A DNA stretch of 64,000 bases, taken from the NCBI GenBank assembly GCA_023458595.1, contig JAEWYT010000189.1:7683-71682 (forward strand). Reading direction: 5' to 3'. The stretch's first letter is position 1; every line of letters starts with the position of its first letter. Shown here in pieces: positions 26,008 through 36,145 of the stretch. The notes beneath the pieces were generated by a model. The model saw nothing but the letters and a program-made list of their open reading frames with translations. It did no database searches and had not been told where the DNA came from. The translations under genes and the position numbers were made by a program. This DNA is from Pseudomonadota bacterium. GTDB taxonomy: Bacteria > Pseudomonadota > Alphaproteobacteria > Rhizobiales > Tepidamorphaceae.

Positions 26008-27018
26008 TTGCCTCCGTTCAAGCCCGCCGGCCGGGGCGCAGCTCCTGCCCGTTCCGCCCCGTTGCCTTCGGCCGACCCGGCCGGGAAGACGCCGGACGCG
26101 CACCCTTCGGGACACAGCGAGAACGTGCGCGGCACGCTGGCGATGCTGGCGGCGATGGCGCTGTTCGTCACCAACGACACCTTCGTGAAGCTTTCGAGCG
26201 CATCGCTCGGCATAGCGCAGATCATCTTCATCCGCGGCGCGATCGCCTGCGTCCTGGTGGCGCTGCTCGCCTGGGCGCTCGGAGCCCTGAAGAGCTGGCC
26301 GCGGCGCGGCTGGACGACGATGGGCCTCAGAACGATCGGCGAGATCGGCGGCACCGTGCTGTTCCTGACCGCCCTTTTCCAGATGCCGATCGCGAACGTC
26401 ACCGCGATCCTGCAGGCGATGCCGCTGGTGATGACCGTCCTTTCGGCCTTCCTCCTGGGCGAGGTCGTGCGCTGGCGGCGCTGGCTGGCGGTCGGCCTCG
26501 GCTTCGTCGGCATGCTGATGGTGGTGCAGCCGGGCGGGTCGGAGTTCAACGCCTACGCGCTGTTCGCCGTGGCGAGCCTCGCCTTCGCCTCGCTGCGGGA
26601 TCTGGCGAGCCGTTTCCTGCCGCCCGAGACGCCCTCCCCCTTCGTCGCGCTCGTGTCGATGATCTGCGTGACGGCGGTGGGCGGCGTCTGGACGCTCACC
26701 GAGCCGTGGCAGCCGGTTTCCGGCGAGGTGCTGATCTATCTCGCCTGCGCCGCCGCGCTGCTGTCGGGGGCCTTCTACTTCATCACCGAGGCGATGCGGC
26801 ACGGCGAGGTCTCGCTCATCGCGCCGTTCCGCTACTCCATCATCCTGTGGGCGATCCTGCTCGGCTACCTCGTCTGGGGGCAGCTCCCCAACACGCTGGC
26901 GATGGCTGGCATCGCCCTGATCGTCGGCAGCGGGCTCTACGTCTTCTACCGCGAGAGCCGCCTGCACCGGGCGAACCGGGCCGAAGCGGTCGCAAGCCAG
27001 ACGGGGCTGCGCCGATGA
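26008..27018 (+). CDS. EamA-domain drug/metabolite transporter (DMT superfamily)
   Basis: This inner-membrane transporter of 336 residues has about ten helices in two EamA repeats. Typical signs are F-I-R-G on helix 2 and the A-I-L-Q-A-M-P-L segment before L-L-G-E, which repeats in altered form in the second half. Substrate is not predictable. The frame opens at TTG 26008 with only a weak ribosome site; an internal GTG (the V of V-R-G-T-L-A-M) would remove a 39-residue Pro-rich cytosolic tail, so the true start is uncertain. Its stop overlaps the start of the MFS gene by 4 bases, so the two transporters are coupled. Confidence 0.82.
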   Translation: MPPFKPAGRGAAPARSAPLPSADPAGKTPDAHPSGHSENVRGTLAMLAAMALFVTNDTFVKLSSASLGIAQIIFIRGAIACVLVALLAWALGALKSWPRRGWTTMGLRTIGEIGGTVLFLTALFQMPIANVTAILQAMPLVMTVLSAFLLGEVVRWRRWLAVGLGFVGMLMVVQPGGSEFNAYALFAVASLAFASLRDLASRFLPPETPSPFVALVSMICVTAVGGVWTLTEPWQPVSGEVLIYLACAAALLSGAFYFITEAMRHGEVSLIAPFRYSIILWAILLGYLVWGQLPNTLAMAGIALIVGSGLYVFYRESRLHRANRAEAVASQTGLRR

Positions 27019-28244
27019 GCGACATCACCGGCGACAACGGCACCGACGGGATCAGACGAGGCGAACTGCTGGCGATCCTCGTCGTCACGACCGGGCTCGG
27101 CGTCATGGCCATGAACATGGTGCTGCCCTCGCTGCCGACGATGGCGCGCGAGTTCCAGGCGACCTACAACGCCGCCCAGTACGTGCTGACGGTGTTCCTG
27201 TTCGCGCTGTCCTTCGCCCAGCTCGTCTACGGCGTCGTCTCCGACCGCTTCGGACGGCGGCCGGTGATGATCGCGGGGCTCGTCATCTTCCTGGTCGGCA
27301 GCCTGATCTCGGCGTTCGCCTGGAACCTGGACATGCTGCTCCTCGGCCGCGTCGTGCAGGGCGCGGGAGGCTGCGCGGGGCTCGTGCTCGGCCGGGCGAT
27401 CCTGCGCGACCTCTTCGACCGCGACCGGGCGGCGAGCCTGCTCGGCTACGTCACCATGTCCATGGTGCTCGCGCCGATGCTGGGGCCCGCGCTCGGCGGG
27501 CTGTTCCAGGAAACCCTCGGCTGGCGCGCCGGCATCCTCATGCTGGTCGTCGTCGGCGCCGGCGTCACCGCCCTCGTCTCGCTGCGGCTGCCTGAAACCC
27601 ACTTCAACAGGGGCGAATCCTCCGGTTTCACGCCGCTCCTGCGGTCCTTCTGGATCCTCGCGCACAATCCGCTGTTCCTGTGCTACGCGGCCATCATGTC
27701 GTTCACCTCGGCGACGTTCTTCGGCTTCCTCGGCGGGGCGCCCTACATCGTCATCGAGATCATGCACCGCAGTCCCGGCGAGTTCGGCCTGTGGGCGATG
27801 ATGCTCGCGGGCGGCTACATGCTCGGCAACTTCGTCACCGGCCGCTACGCGCAGGCGATCGGCACGCGGCGGATGATCAGCCTCGGCGTCATCGTCTGCA
27901 TGGCCGGCGCCGTTTGCCTGGTCGCGACGGCGGCGTTCGGTCCGAACGTGCCGATCGCCCTGTTCGGGCCGATGATGCTGGTGACGTTCTCGAACGGGCT
28001 CGTCATGGCGAGCGCGGTATCGAGCGCCGTCAGCGTCCGCCCGGACCTCGCCGGCGCGGCCGCGGGCTTCGGCGGATTCCTGCAGATCGGCACCGGCGCC
28101 ATCGCCACGATGGTGGTCGGGGCCACCCACGACGGCACCGCGGTACCGCTCGCGATCATCATCGCAGCCTGCGCGGCCGGGGCGTTCGCCGCATTCCTGA
28201 TCGCGAGCCGCTTTCCCGACCCGCTCGATCAGCCGATCCACTGA
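27015..28244 (+). CDS. MFS transporter, Bcr/CflA drug-efflux type
   Basis: A 409-residue permease with 12 predicted helices. Motif A is clear (G-V-V-S-D-R-F-G-R-R-P), and the opening helix with M-N-M-V-L-P-S-L-P-T-M and the G-R-V-V-Q-G-A-G motif are typical of the DHA1 Bcr/CflA branch, proton-driven export of drugs or metabolites such as cysteine or bicyclomycin. Start ATG 27015 overlaps the preceding transporter stop. The stop abuts the convergent uracil-DNA glycosylase stop in the palindrome TGATCA. Confidence 0.88.
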   Translation: MSDITGDNGTDGIRRGELLAILVVTTGLGVMAMNMVLPSLPTMAREFQATYNAAQYVLTVFLFALSFAQLVYGVVSDRFGRRPVMIAGLVIFLVGSLISAFAWNLDMLLLGRVVQGAGGCAGLVLGRAILRDLFDRDRAASLLGYVTMSMVLAPMLGPALGGLFQETLGWRAGILMLVVVGAGVTALVSLRLPETHFNRGESSGFTPLLRSFWILAHNPLFLCYAAIMSFTSATFFGFLGGAPYIVIEIMHRSPGEFGLWAMMLAGGYMLGNFVTGRYAQAIGTRRMISLGVIVCMAGAVCLVATAAFGPNVPIALFGPMMLVTFSNGLVMASAVSSAVSVRPDLAGAAAGFGGFLQIGTGAIATMVVGATHDGTAVPLAIIIAACAAGAFAAFLIASRFPDPLDQPIH

Positions 28245-28898
28245 TCAGACCGCAACCAGCCGCCCCACCTCAGCCCTGAGAACGGGCAGCACGTCGGCCT
28301 CGAACCACGGATTGCGCTTCAGCCACGCGGTGTTTCGCCAGGAGGGGTGGGGCAGCGGCAGAACGCGGGGAGCGACGTCCCGCTCCCAGATCTCGCGCCA
28401 GGCGGCGACGGTCGCGGTCAGCGAGCCGCGCCGCTCCGCCTTCAGGTGATAGGCCTGCGCGTACTGGCCGACGGCAATCACCAGCTCGATCTGCGGCATG
28501 GCGGCGAAGACGCGGTCGTGCCAGGTGGCGGCGCACTCGCGGCGCGGCGGCAGGTCGCCGCCCTTGGCGTCGAGGCCGGGAAAGCAGAAGCCCATCGGCA
28601 CGATGGCGATGCGGCTCGTGTCGTAGAACGTGTCGCGATCTACCCCCATCCAGTCGCGCAGGCGGTCGCCCGAAGGGTCGTTGAAGGGGATTCCGGTCGC
28701 GTGCACCCGCGTTCCCGGCGCCTGCCCGCAGACGGCGAGCCGCGCGGTCGCCGACAGGTAGGCCACGGGCCTCGGCTCGTGCGGCAGCGGCTTGCCCAGG
28801 GGGGTCTCGACGCAGACGCGGCAGGCGGCGATCTTTCCGGAAAGGCGGTCGATCCGGGCGGCGCTCGGACGGGGAGCGCTCGGGCGGGGAGCGCTCAC
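28245..28898 (-). CDS. Uracil-DNA glycosylase family protein
   Basis: This 217-residue cytosolic DNA-repair-type protein shows the UDG superfamily motifs G-Q-A-P-G-T near 50, then N-D-P-S-G-D-R-L-R-x-W, and the DNA-intercalation motif H-P-S-W-R-N near the C terminus. A cysteine pair near the N terminus (C-R-V-C) resembles part of an Fe-S site, but a full set of four Cys is not obvious, so it differs from classical family 4. The start is GTG 28898 and overlaps the MBL gene stop (GTGA). It is the last gene of a GST-MBL-UDG operon. Confidence 0.85.
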   Translation of the reverse strand: MSAPRPSAPRPSAARIDRLSGKIAACRVCVETPLGKPLPHEPRPVAYLSATARLAVCGQAPGTRVHATGIPFNDPSGDRLRDWMGVDRDTFYDTSRIAIVPMGFCFPGLDAKGGDLPPRRECAATWHDRVFAAMPQIELVIAVGQYAQAYHLKAERRGSLTATVAAWREIWERDVAPRVLPLPHPSWRNTAWLKRNPWFEADVLPVLRAEVGRLVAV

Positions 28899-29641
28899 AC
28901 CTCGACGACCATGCCGTCCTCGGCGATGACGATCGAGGGATCGAAATTGGCGAGACGGGCCAGCGGCTCCGGGCCGAGGTGGTTGAACATGATGCGTCCG
29001 GCGGCGAGCCGCGGCATGTTCGCCTCGATGTCGCGGTAGCGCACGTGATAGGGGATGTCCTGCTCGAAGGCGTAGCATTCGCACATGAACAGGTCGGCGT
29101 CGCGGGCGACGTCCACCAGCACGTCGAGCCAGCGGCTGTCGCCGGAGAAGGCGAATAGGCGACCACCGGCGTGGACGCGGAGAGCGAGGGGCGGTGCGCC
29201 GGAGGGATGGCATACCTCGAAACACTCGACCTTCGCCCCGCAGACCTCCGTCGTGGCCCCCGGCTCCATCTCGACGAAGCCGAGCTCGAAGCCGAGCGCG
29301 ATATGCGAGGACTCCGGGAACATGACCTCCTGGGCGTCGCGGATGCGCTTCTCGACGCCCGGCGGACCGGCGATCACCAGCGGCCGGGTCCGGTCGGTGA
29401 CGAAGTGGGCATGCAGGATCAGGAACGGGATGCCGCCGAAATGGTCGCCGTGCAGGTGCGACAGGATGATCGCGTCGACGGCGTTGGTGTCGATGCCCAT
29501 CGCGTTGACGCCCACCATGGAGGATGCGCCGAAATCGACGAAATAGCGCGACGTTTCCGTTTCCAGATGGAAGCAGGTGTTGCGCCGACCGCCGCTGCCG
29601 AAGGCATCGCCGCAGCCGACGATGGTGAGTGTCAGGCTCAT
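28895..29641 (-). CDS. Metallo-beta-lactamase fold hydrolase (RNase Z-like branch)
   Basis: This 248-residue protein has the dinuclear metal motif S-H-L-H-G-D-H-F-G-G near 60, a later F-S-G-D-S, and a final N-H-L-G-P. These belong to the branch that contains tRNase Z and arylsulfatase-like enzymes. The early V-G-C-G-D-A-F-G-S-G-G-R is typical of that branch. It lacks the long exosite of a true tRNase Z at this length. The start overlaps the GST stop (ATGA), and its stop overlaps the UDG start, so the three genes are tightly coupled. Substrate is unknown. Confidence 0.85.
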   Translation of the reverse strand: MSLTLTIVGCGDAFGSGGRRNTCFHLETETSRYFVDFGASSMVGVNAMGIDTNAVDAIILSHLHGDHFGGIPFLILHAHFVTDRTRPLVIAGPPGVEKRIRDAQEVMFPESSHIALGFELGFVEMEPGATTEVCGAKVECFEVCHPSGAPPLALRVHAGGRLFAFSGDSRWLDVLVDVARDADLFMCECYAFEQDIPYHVRYRDIEANMPRLAAGRIMFNHLGPEPLARLANFDPSIVIAEDGMVVEV

Positions 29642-30249
29642 GCCTTCGCGCTCGGCCGCGCCGAGACCTCGGCGTGCCAGCGAAGCACGTTCGCGCAGCT
29701 CTCGGGAACGGAAAGCCTGACCGGCCGCATGAAATCGACGGCGACGAGCGCGGTGATATCGGCGACCGTGTAGCGCTCGCCGGCGATGTACGGCCGGTTC
29801 TCCAGTTCGCCGTCGAGCCATTCGAGCATCCTGAAGATGCGCGGCTTGTTGGCCTCGGCCCATTCGGCGACCTGCGGCGTCTCGAGCTCGGCCATCGCCG
29901 GGTGGGAGTGGCGGAACGCGTGCGCGACCGGGCCCATCAGGTAGAGCTCCATGCGCCGCTGCCACATCTCGACCAGCGCCCGGTCGACGAGATCGACGCC
30001 GAACAGCTGCGGATCGGGCCTCAGCTCCTCGAAATAGCGGCAGATCGCGATCGATTCCGCGATGTGGGTGCCGTCGTCGAGCTCCAGGACCGGCAGGCCC
30101 ATCATCGGGTTGCGCGCGATGAAGTCGGGCTCCTTGTGCTCCTTCTTCATGATGTCGACCTCGATGCGGGGCACGTCGACGCCCTTCTCGGCGAGGAAGA
30201 CATGGACGCGGCGGGGGTTCGGGGCCTTGGACGACGTGTAGAGCTTCAT
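29638..30249 (-). CDS. Glutathione S-transferase family protein
   Basis: A 203-residue two-domain GST. The thioredoxin-like N domain runs from M-K-L-Y-T-S-S to about 80 with L-P-V-L-E-L-D-D-G and the gamma-glutamyl-binding E-S-I-A-I; the helical C domain follows with the I-A-G-E-R-Y-T-V-A-D-I-T N-capping motif. The Ser residues in Y-T-S-S-K-A-P-N are candidates for the catalytic residue. It begins at ATG 30249 with GAGG upstream. As the first gene of an operon with an MBL hydrolase and a UDG-like protein, it may be part of a stress or detoxification set. Confidence 0.9.
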   Translation of the reverse strand: MKLYTSSKAPNPRRVHVFLAEKGVDVPRIEVDIMKKEHKEPDFIARNPMMGLPVLELDDGTHIAESIAICRYFEELRPDPQLFGVDLVDRALVEMWQRRMELYLMGPVAHAFRHSHPAMAELETPQVAEWAEANKPRIFRMLEWLDGELENRPYIAGERYTVADITALVAVDFMRPVRLSVPESCANVLRWHAEVSARPSAKA

Positions 30250-30321
30250 GAAGCGCAACCTCGGTTATCGTTTTCACAAATGGATCATAGCGGCGGTGCG
30301 GGGGGCAAGGGCCGGATCGTC

Positions 30322-30837
30322 TCAGGTGCCCTCGAACATCTGCCGCCAGGCGGAGGGACGCTCGAACTCGCTCGTCCAGAGGCCCAGTTCGGCCGCTTTC
30401 GCCGCCTTTTCCTGCGCCTCGTACGCGCCGTAGGCGACCGCCCAGCCCCTCGCGACCATTTCCCTGTTCAGTTCCAGGTCCGCGACCCGGCAGACCGCGA
30501 GGACGCGCCGGTACTTGTCCCTGCCCTCCCCCTCGCAGGTCACGTTCCGGCCCGCGATCATCGCGTGCAGCTCGGCGGTCGAATCCTCGCCGCAGCGCCA
30601 GAGCTCGCCGTTCAGGCGGCAGAACTGACCCGATTCCGGGGCGTCAATGCCGATCAGACGGGTCCTGACGCTCCCCACGACCAGCGTGTCTCCGTCGACG
30701 ACGCGGGCAGGGCCGTAGTAGCTGCGCCTCAGATCGGACGGCAGGTACACGGCCACGAGAAACAGCAAAGGGACTGCCACGAGAGCAGTCAGCAGCTCGT
30801 CGAACCGGGTCAAAAAGCTGCGAGAACGGGCACGCAA
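30322..30837 (-). CDS. Membrane-anchored thermonuclease-family (SNase-like) protein
   Basis: The 171 residues start with a basic tail and one hydrophobic helix (about 15-32), leaving an SNase-like OB-fold outside the membrane. The signature V-V-D-G-D-T-L followed by R-L-I-G-I-D-A-P-E-S is present, and the later R-D-K-Y-R-R-V-L-A and G-W-A-V-A-Y fit the family. The start is TTG 30837 with GAGG upstream. Four cysteines are present in the mature part and could form disulphides. It likely cuts nucleic acids in the periplasm. Confidence 0.85.
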   Translation of the reverse strand: MRARSRSFLTRFDELLTALVAVPLLFLVAVYLPSDLRRSYYGPARVVDGDTLVVGSVRTRLIGIDAPESGQFCRLNGELWRCGEDSTAELHAMIAGRNVTCEGEGRDKYRRVLAVCRVADLELNREMVARGWAVAYGAYEAQEKAAKAAELGLWTSEFERPSAWRQMFEGT

Positions 30838-30958
30838 GGGAAACCTCGAAAAGTGATGAATCGATTCTTACGACGATCTTAAGGAATTTGCCTCACAACG
30901 ATGACGTTTGCCTTCGTCGCGGCGCCGTCGCGGCGGCGTTCAAGTTTGCAGTATCGCG

Positions 30959-32485
<1,527 letters not shown>

Positions 32486-32567
32486 CCGCGGCGCGGCGGA
32501 TGTTGCGCATGCCCGCCCGGCGCCACATATCCGGCTGACCACGGCCCGAACCGGCAGGAGCCTTCGC

Positions 32568-33287
32568 ATGCGCAGCGTCAATTTCGCCTGGATCGGCATC
32601 GGCGTTCTGGTGCTCGCGGCCATCGTGCTCGTCCTGCGCCACTCTGACGGAACGGTCGGCGGGGTTTCGAACGCCGACTTCGCCTCGCTGGTGAGCGGTG
32701 TCGCGCTCCTGATCGTGATCGGCGGGTCGATGATCGCGAGCCGGGGCTTTCGCGCGGGCACGGCGCTGCGCCACGCCACGATCTGGCTCGGCGCCGCGCT
32801 CGTCCTCGTGACGGTCTACAGCTACCGCTTCGAGTTCGCCGCGCTGGGCGAGCGCGTTTTCGGGGAACTGGTCCCCGGCGCGCCGATGGCCTCGACCGAC
32901 GCGGCCGGCCGCACGATCGTGACGCTGCGGCGCGACGGCAGCGGCCATTTCGGGGCGCGCGGCAGCGTAAACGGGGCGTCGGCGACGTTCATGGTGGATA
33001 CCGGGGCGAGCGTCGTGACGCTCACGCCCGCGACGGCGACGGCTGCGGGCATAGACGCGAGCGCCCTGACCTACTCGGTGCCGGTCTCGACGGCGAACGG
33101 CACAACCTTCATGGCGCCTGCGCGGGTGAACCGGCTCGAGATCGGGCCGCTCGCCTTCGACGATGTGCGCGCCTACGTGGCCCCGCCCGGCGCGCTTTCC
33201 GACAACCTTCTCGGCGTCAACCTCCTGAACCGGCTTCAGTCATACACGGTGAGCGGCGACGAGATGGTGCTTGTGGGAGGCGGCTGA
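32568..33287 (+). CDS. Membrane-bound clan AA (retropepsin-like) aspartic protease, TIGR02281 type
   Basis: This 239-residue protein has three hydrophobic helices in the first 85 residues and a periplasmic or external protease domain with the catalytic motif M-V-D-T-G-A-S and the flap region V-S-T-A-N-G. The end L-L-G-V-N-L-L-N-R-L corresponds to the family's conserved I-L-G-M-S-F-L motif. One domain gives one catalytic Asp, so it must dimerise. The next gene encodes a second such protease, a tandem pair that may act as homo- or heterodimer. Targets are unknown. Confidence 0.87.
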   Translation: MRSVNFAWIGIGVLVLAAIVLVLRHSDGTVGGVSNADFASLVSGVALLIVIGGSMIASRGFRAGTALRHATIWLGAALVLVTVYSYRFEFAALGERVFGELVPGAPMASTDAAGRTIVTLRRDGSGHFGARGSVNGASATFMVDTGASVVTLTPATATAAGIDASALTYSVPVSTANGTTFMAPARVNRLEIGPLAFDDVRAYVAPPGALSDNLLGVNLLNRLQSYTVSGDEMVLVGGG

Positions 33288-33418
33288 GGACGCCGTTTAC
33301 CGTTCGTTTACCCTAACGGCAAGCGGACGGGCCGGCTTCACCCCGGAATTACCCTGTTCGCCTAGGGATATCGGCACGATACCGGCCCGTCTGCCCGGGC
33401 CCCGTCGGAGATGACGCG

Positions 33419-33937
33419 ATGCTGATGCGCGGACTCGCGATCCTGTGCCTGCTCGGCGCCACGCTCGTGGCGGTGCAGCAGCTCGACCGCTATTCGAGCG
33501 ATCCGGGCGTGCAGGAGCGGTACCGGCAGGAGCCGCACCGGGAGACCGTCGCGCTCGCCTCGAGCGGGCGCACCGTGCGGCTGCGCGCGGACGGTCGCGG
33601 CCACTTCCTCGTCGAGGCCACGATCAACGGGCGCACGATCGAGATGATCGCCGACACCGGGGCCACGGCCGTCGCGCTGACGCTGGAAGACGCCCGCCGG
33701 TCCGGATACGACCCGCGCACCCTCGATTTCGATACGGCGGTGCAGACTGCCAACGGACCGGTGCACGTCGCGAGCATCGTGCTCAGCCGCATCGAGGTGG
33801 AGGGCATCGTGCTGCGCGACGTCAGGGCGGTGGTCGCCGAAACCGACGCCCTGGCCTCCAGCCTGCTCGGCATGAGCTTCCTCGGCCGCCTTGCCAGCGT
33901 CAAAATGTCCGGCGATACGCTGGAACTAGTCGAATGA
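33419..33937 (+). CDS. Second clan AA aspartic protease, single signal anchor
   Basis: These 172 residues have one N-terminal hydrophobic segment (about 4-20) and a retropepsin-like domain: I-A-D-T-G-A-T for catalysis, V-Q-T-A-N-G for the flap, L-L-G-M-S-F-L-G-R-L near the C terminus. It is clearly a paralogue of the preceding gene, lacking two of the three helices. The spacing between them is 131 bp, so it may have its own promoter. The pair arose by duplication and might form a mixed active site. Confidence 0.87.
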   Translation: MLMRGLAILCLLGATLVAVQQLDRYSSDPGVQERYRQEPHRETVALASSGRTVRLRADGRGHFLVEATINGRTIEMIADTGATAVALTLEDARRSGYDPRTLDFDTAVQTANGPVHVASIVLSRIEVEGIVLRDVRAVVAETDALASSLLGMSFLGRLASVKMSGDTLELVE

Positions 33938-34003
33938 GGCAGTTCATTCCGCCGCGATAGTGCGTTAACAGGCTCCCGCCACAACAATCGATTGGACCTC
34001 GTA

Positions 34004-35503
34004 ATGCTTCCCAAGCCGACCGCCACGGTCGCGGCGAATACCGCGGCCTACGAGACAACGCCGCTCGTCAAGCCGACCGGATTCCGCGAGTACGACGCGC
34101 GCTGGCTGATCGGCAGCGAACTGAACCTGATGGGCGCGCAGGCGCTGGGCCTGGGGATCGGCACGCTCATCCACGAGCGGGGCGTGCGGCCCGACATTGT
34201 CGTCGGCCACGACTACCGATCCTATTCTCAGTCGATCAAGCTTTCGATGGTCGCCGGCCTCATGTCGGCCGGCTGTCGCGTCCACGACGTGGGCCTGGCC
34301 GTGTCGCCGATGGCCTATTTCGCCCAGTTCGCCCTCGACGTGCCCGCCGTCGCGATGGTCACCGCGAGCCACAACGACAACGGCTGGACGGGCGTGAAGA
34401 TGGGCGCCGACCGGCCGCTGACGTTCGGTCCCGACGAGATCGGCCGGCTGAAGGAAATCGTGCTGTCGGGCTCGGGCGTGCAGCGCGACGGCGGCTCCTA
34501 CACCTACATCGAGAATTTTGGCGAGCGCTACGCCGCCGACCTGATCGAGGGCAAGACGCTCAAGAACCCGCTGAAGGTCGTTGCCGCCTGCGGCAACGGT
34601 ACGGCCGGCCTCTTCGCCCCGCAGGTGCTGCGGGGGATCGGCTGCGAGGTCGTCGAGCTCGACTGCGAGCTCGACTACACCTTCCCCAGATACAATCCGA
34701 ACCCCGAAGACCTGAAAATGCTCCATGCCGTCGCCGACGCCGTGAAGGCGCACGGGGCGGCGGTGGGGCTCGCCTTCGACGGCGATGGCGACCGCTGCGG
34801 CGTCGTCGACGACAGCGGAGAGGAGATCTTCGCCGACAAGGTCGGCGTGCTGCTCGCCCGCGACATCTCCGCCCGTCATCCGGGGTCGAAGTTCGTCGTC
34901 GACGTCAAGTCGACCGGCCTGTTCGCGACCGATCCCGTACTGAAGGACAACGGCGTCTCGGTCGACTACTGGAAGACCGGCCATTCCTACATCAAGCGGC
35001 GGGTCAACGAGCTCGACGCCCGCGCCGGCTTCGAGAAATCCGGCCATTTCTTCTTCAATGCGCCGGTCGGCCGGGGCTACGACGACGGCCTGATCGCCGC
35101 GATCGCCGTGTGCGAGATGCTCGACCACAACGCCGGCACGCCGCTTTCGGCGCTCCGCGCCGGGCTGCCGCGCACCTGGCAGTCGCCGACCATGTCGCCC
35201 CATTGCGCCGACGAGGTGAAGTACGACGTCGTCGACCGGGCGATCGCCCATTTCAAGGCACGCGCCGAAGCCGGCGATGCGCTCGCCGGCCAGAAGGTCC
35301 GGGACGTCATCACCGTGAACGGCATCCGGCTGGTGCTCGAGGACGGCACCTGGGGACTCGTCCGGGCCTCCTCCAACAAGCCGGAACTCGTCGTCGTGGT
35401 CGAGAGCCCGACGTCGGACGCCAACATGCGGGCGATCTTCGCGGAGATCGACGGATACCTGACGGCGCAGCCCGAAGTCGGCGCGTACAACCAGAAAATC
35501 TGA
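34004..35503 (+). CDS. Phosphomannomutase/phosphoglucomutase
   Basis: This 499-residue enzyme interconverts hexose 6- and 1-phosphates, feeding sugar nucleotide synthesis. Phosphoserine loop T-A-S-H-N-D with Ser122, the Mg2+ site D-G-D-G-D-R, the sugar-binding G-F-E-K-S-G-H, and the phosphate-binding R-A-S-S-N-K-P are all in order. ATG 34004 is used; an in-frame TTG 12 bases earlier cannot be excluded. The product may serve the surface polysaccharide genes at the left end of the window, though it is 30 kb away. Confidence 0.93.
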   Translation: MLPKPTATVAANTAAYETTPLVKPTGFREYDARWLIGSELNLMGAQALGLGIGTLIHERGVRPDIVVGHDYRSYSQSIKLSMVAGLMSAGCRVHDVGLAVSPMAYFAQFALDVPAVAMVTASHNDNGWTGVKMGADRPLTFGPDEIGRLKEIVLSGSGVQRDGGSYTYIENFGERYAADLIEGKTLKNPLKVVAACGNGTAGLFAPQVLRGIGCEVVELDCELDYTFPRYNPNPEDLKMLHAVADAVKAHGAAVGLAFDGDGDRCGVVDDSGEEIFADKVGVLLARDISARHPGSKFVVDVKSTGLFATDPVLKDNGVSVDYWKTGHSYIKRRVNELDARAGFEKSGHFFFNAPVGRGYDDGLIAAIAVCEMLDHNAGTPLSALRAGLPRTWQSPTMSPHCADEVKYDVVDRAIAHFKARAEAGDALAGQKVRDVITVNGIRLVLEDGTWGLVRASSNKPELVVVVESPTSDANMRAIFAEIDGYLTAQPEVGAYNQKI

Positions 35504-35522
35504 TGCCAGGCAGGGTTCGGGG

Positions 35523-35999
35523 CTACCGGCGCTCGTCGAACCAGACCCAGATTCCGACGAGGCCGTCGACGTTCTGCCCGTCGTCGGCGACCGGCACGAT
35601 CAGCCGCTCGAACGTGTGCAGGTCGCTGCCGAATATGGTGTTCATCCGCATCCAGTAGTGCGGGCGGGCCTCCGCGACGATCTTGTCGTAGATCGACTCG
35701 AAATAGGCGACCTGCTGCGGCGCAACCAGCTCGTCGATCGAATAGCCCCTTATGTCGCGACCGAGCGCTGCGCGGTGGGCCGGGCCGACCTCGCTGTAGA
35801 CATAGCGGCGCGCGCCGTCGCCGCGCGGTTCGACGGTGATCAGCGCAGCACCCGGGTGGTCTTCCATGAGGGCGCCGACGTCCATGTCGCGCGCGGACGG
35901 CAGGCGCCCGCCGCGCATGCTTTCGGCCCAACGCTCGTAGAGAACGTGAAGCGCGGGGTCGGCGCTGCCGGGCGCGGGCGACTTTTCGGCTTCAGCCAT
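35523..35999 (-). CDS. PAS-domain protein (PF07310-like)
   Basis: The 158-residue soluble protein contains one PAS-type sensory fold. R-Y-V-Y-S-E-V-G near 65 is followed by G-R-D-I-R-G-Y-S-I-D-E-L and a terminal strand V-G-I-W-V-W-F-D. Alphaproteobacteria carry many such stand-alone PAS proteins of about this length, mostly without known partners. It is convergent with the phosphomannomutase gene and divergent from an AraC regulator. Ligand is unknown. Confidence 0.75.
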   Translation of the reverse strand: MAEAEKSPAPGSADPALHVLYERWAESMRGGRLPSARDMDVGALMEDHPGAALITVEPRGDGARRYVYSEVGPAHRAALGRDIRGYSIDELVAPQQVAYFESIYDKIVAEARPHYWMRMNTIFGSDLHTFERLIVPVADDGQNVDGLVGIWVWFDERR

Positions 36000-36145
36000 G
36001 CGTTTTCATTCCGAACAGCTCCCCGTCGCGTCGGCGATCGACACCGTGAATTCCGCACAGGGATGCTATTCCTTCGATGGCCGCCTATCCATTGCAGTTT
36101 TTATCCTCAAGCGCCAAATTGTTGATCGTCCAGCCAGGGTGGATC

